Shown here: in pieces, positions 52,948 to 53,203 of the stretch
Layout: every line of letters starts with the position of its first letter
How positions within the stretch are numbered: position 1 is the stretch's first letter
From: Desulfobulbaceae bacterium
GTDB lineage: Bacteria > Desulfobacterota > Desulfobulbia > Desulfobulbales > Desulfocapsaceae
Assembly: GCA_003249645.1 (NCBI GenBank)
Contig: QKIH01000059.1
Coordinates: 1 to 53,203 of the forward strand
Direction of reading: 5' to 3'
Length of the DNA: 53,203 nt
Position numbers and translations under genes: made by a program
Notes under the pieces: model-generated
What the model saw: the letters and a program-made list of their open reading frames with translations, nothing else
Database searches by the model: none
What the model was told of the DNA's origin: nothing

Positions 52948-53203
52948 TTAGAATTGTTCAGAAATGGTGCAATTACAAGGTGTAATCTTGCTGATTGCAC
53001 CAACTTCAGCACCTGTCACCTTGATAAGATCGTACACATTCATTTCAACGGTAATCGTGTTTTTGCCGCTGCCGCAAAAAACCCTGCCCAGCTTCATTAA
53101 ACCCTCATCCAGTATCACCTTAACGTTGTCATTTACTGGAAATGGACCCACGCCACCTATTTCAAAACCCAACGCTGTCTCCACATCTTCAGGGGAAACT
53201 GAT
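52948..53203 (-). CDS. YbaK/ProX-type aminoacyl-tRNA deacylase, 5' end outside window
   Basis: The frame is open to base 53203, so only about 84 C-terminal residues are seen; the GTG at 53184 is internal. ALGFEIGGVGPFPVNDNVKVILDEGLMKLGRVFCGSG and TVEMNVYDLIKVTGAEVG match the YbaK/EbsC editing domain with its Gly-Gly-Val-Pro loop. Such proteins hydrolyse Cys-tRNA(Pro) or other mischarged tRNAs. It is convergent with the ABC importer operon. Confidence 0.85.
   Translation of the reverse strand, partial: SVSPEDVETALGFEIGGVGPFPVNDNVKVILDEGLMKLGRVFCGSGKNTITVEMNVYDLIKVTGAEVGAISKITPCNCTISEQF

Noticed and set aside
1-53203. tRNA or rRNA genes, CRISPR arrays or complete insertion sequences.
   Set aside because: By eye I saw no T-loop/anticodon pattern, no regularly spaced repeats and no transposase gene; a tRNAscan or CRISPR search was not possible here.

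Overview
The window looks like the chromosome of an anaerobic, probably sulfate-reducing or fermenting, Gram-negative bacterium of the Desulfobacterota (Desulfobulbales-like). That placement is inferred from gene content and moderate GC: a selenocysteine formate dehydrogenase, an [FeFe] hydrogenase, class III ribonucleotide reductase, many 4Fe-4S proteins, Tat export, RND efflux and UppP. No 16S rRNA or tRNA gene is visible, so the assignment is tentative. I see no phage, intact insertion sequence or CRISPR array.

Layout. 1-801: 3' part of a leftward RND efflux adaptor gene with a palindromic operator candidate upstream. 1.1-5.6 kb: envelope glycan genes (FemAB-like acyltransferase, polysaccharide deacetylase-like protein, GT4 glycosyltransferase) around a PP2C phosphatase. 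5.8-8.3 kb: a Tat-exported DUF362 protein with a membrane polyferredoxin. 8.4-12.8 kb: Bcr/CflA efflux pump, cupin and YqhD-like alcohol dehydrogenase, divergent from a YqhC-like AraC regulator. 12.9-15.7 kb: a LysR regulator divergent from a two-subunit LeuC/LeuD-type hydro-lyase.

16.0-23.9 kb is the centrepiece. A clear sigma-54 promoter precedes a UGA/SECIS-containing formate dehydrogenase (fdhF), a four-cluster ferredoxin, an [FeFe] hydrogenase, a second four-cluster ferredoxin, a PAS/sigma-54 activator and the H-cluster maturase HydG. This subunit set is that of a hydrogen-dependent CO2 reductase (HDCR) / soluble formate-hydrogen lyase, apparently with its own activator.

24.1-32.6 kb: CynX-type MFS transporter, UppP, a metallophosphoesterase coupled to larB, an iron-sulfur flavoprotein, a ferredoxin-tailed aldo/keto reductase, larC and a small Cys-rich protein. 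A hairpin-rich non-coding stretch lies near 28.55-28.76 kb. 32.7-35.0 kb: EamA permease, GNAT enzyme and an orphan ParA-like ATPase. 35.5-39.7 kb: a complete ugpBAEC glycerol-3-phosphate importer. 39.9-40.6 kb: Fur-family regulator with a tiny winged-helix protein carrying a Gly-Cys repeat. 40.9-43.9 kb: tcdA, thpR and trkH. 44.1-47.05 kb: nrdD-nrdG behind a cobalamin riboswitch. 47.7-52.8 kb: a five-gene Nik/Opp-type ABC importer. The right edge holds the 3' part of a YbaK-type tRNA deacylase gene.

Two themes link the genes. Hydrogen/formate metabolism relies on selenium, molybdenum/tungsten and iron. A nickel/cobalt/B12 theme joins larB and larC (nickel-pincer cofactor), a possible Ni/Co importer, and a B12-independent RNR controlled by B12.
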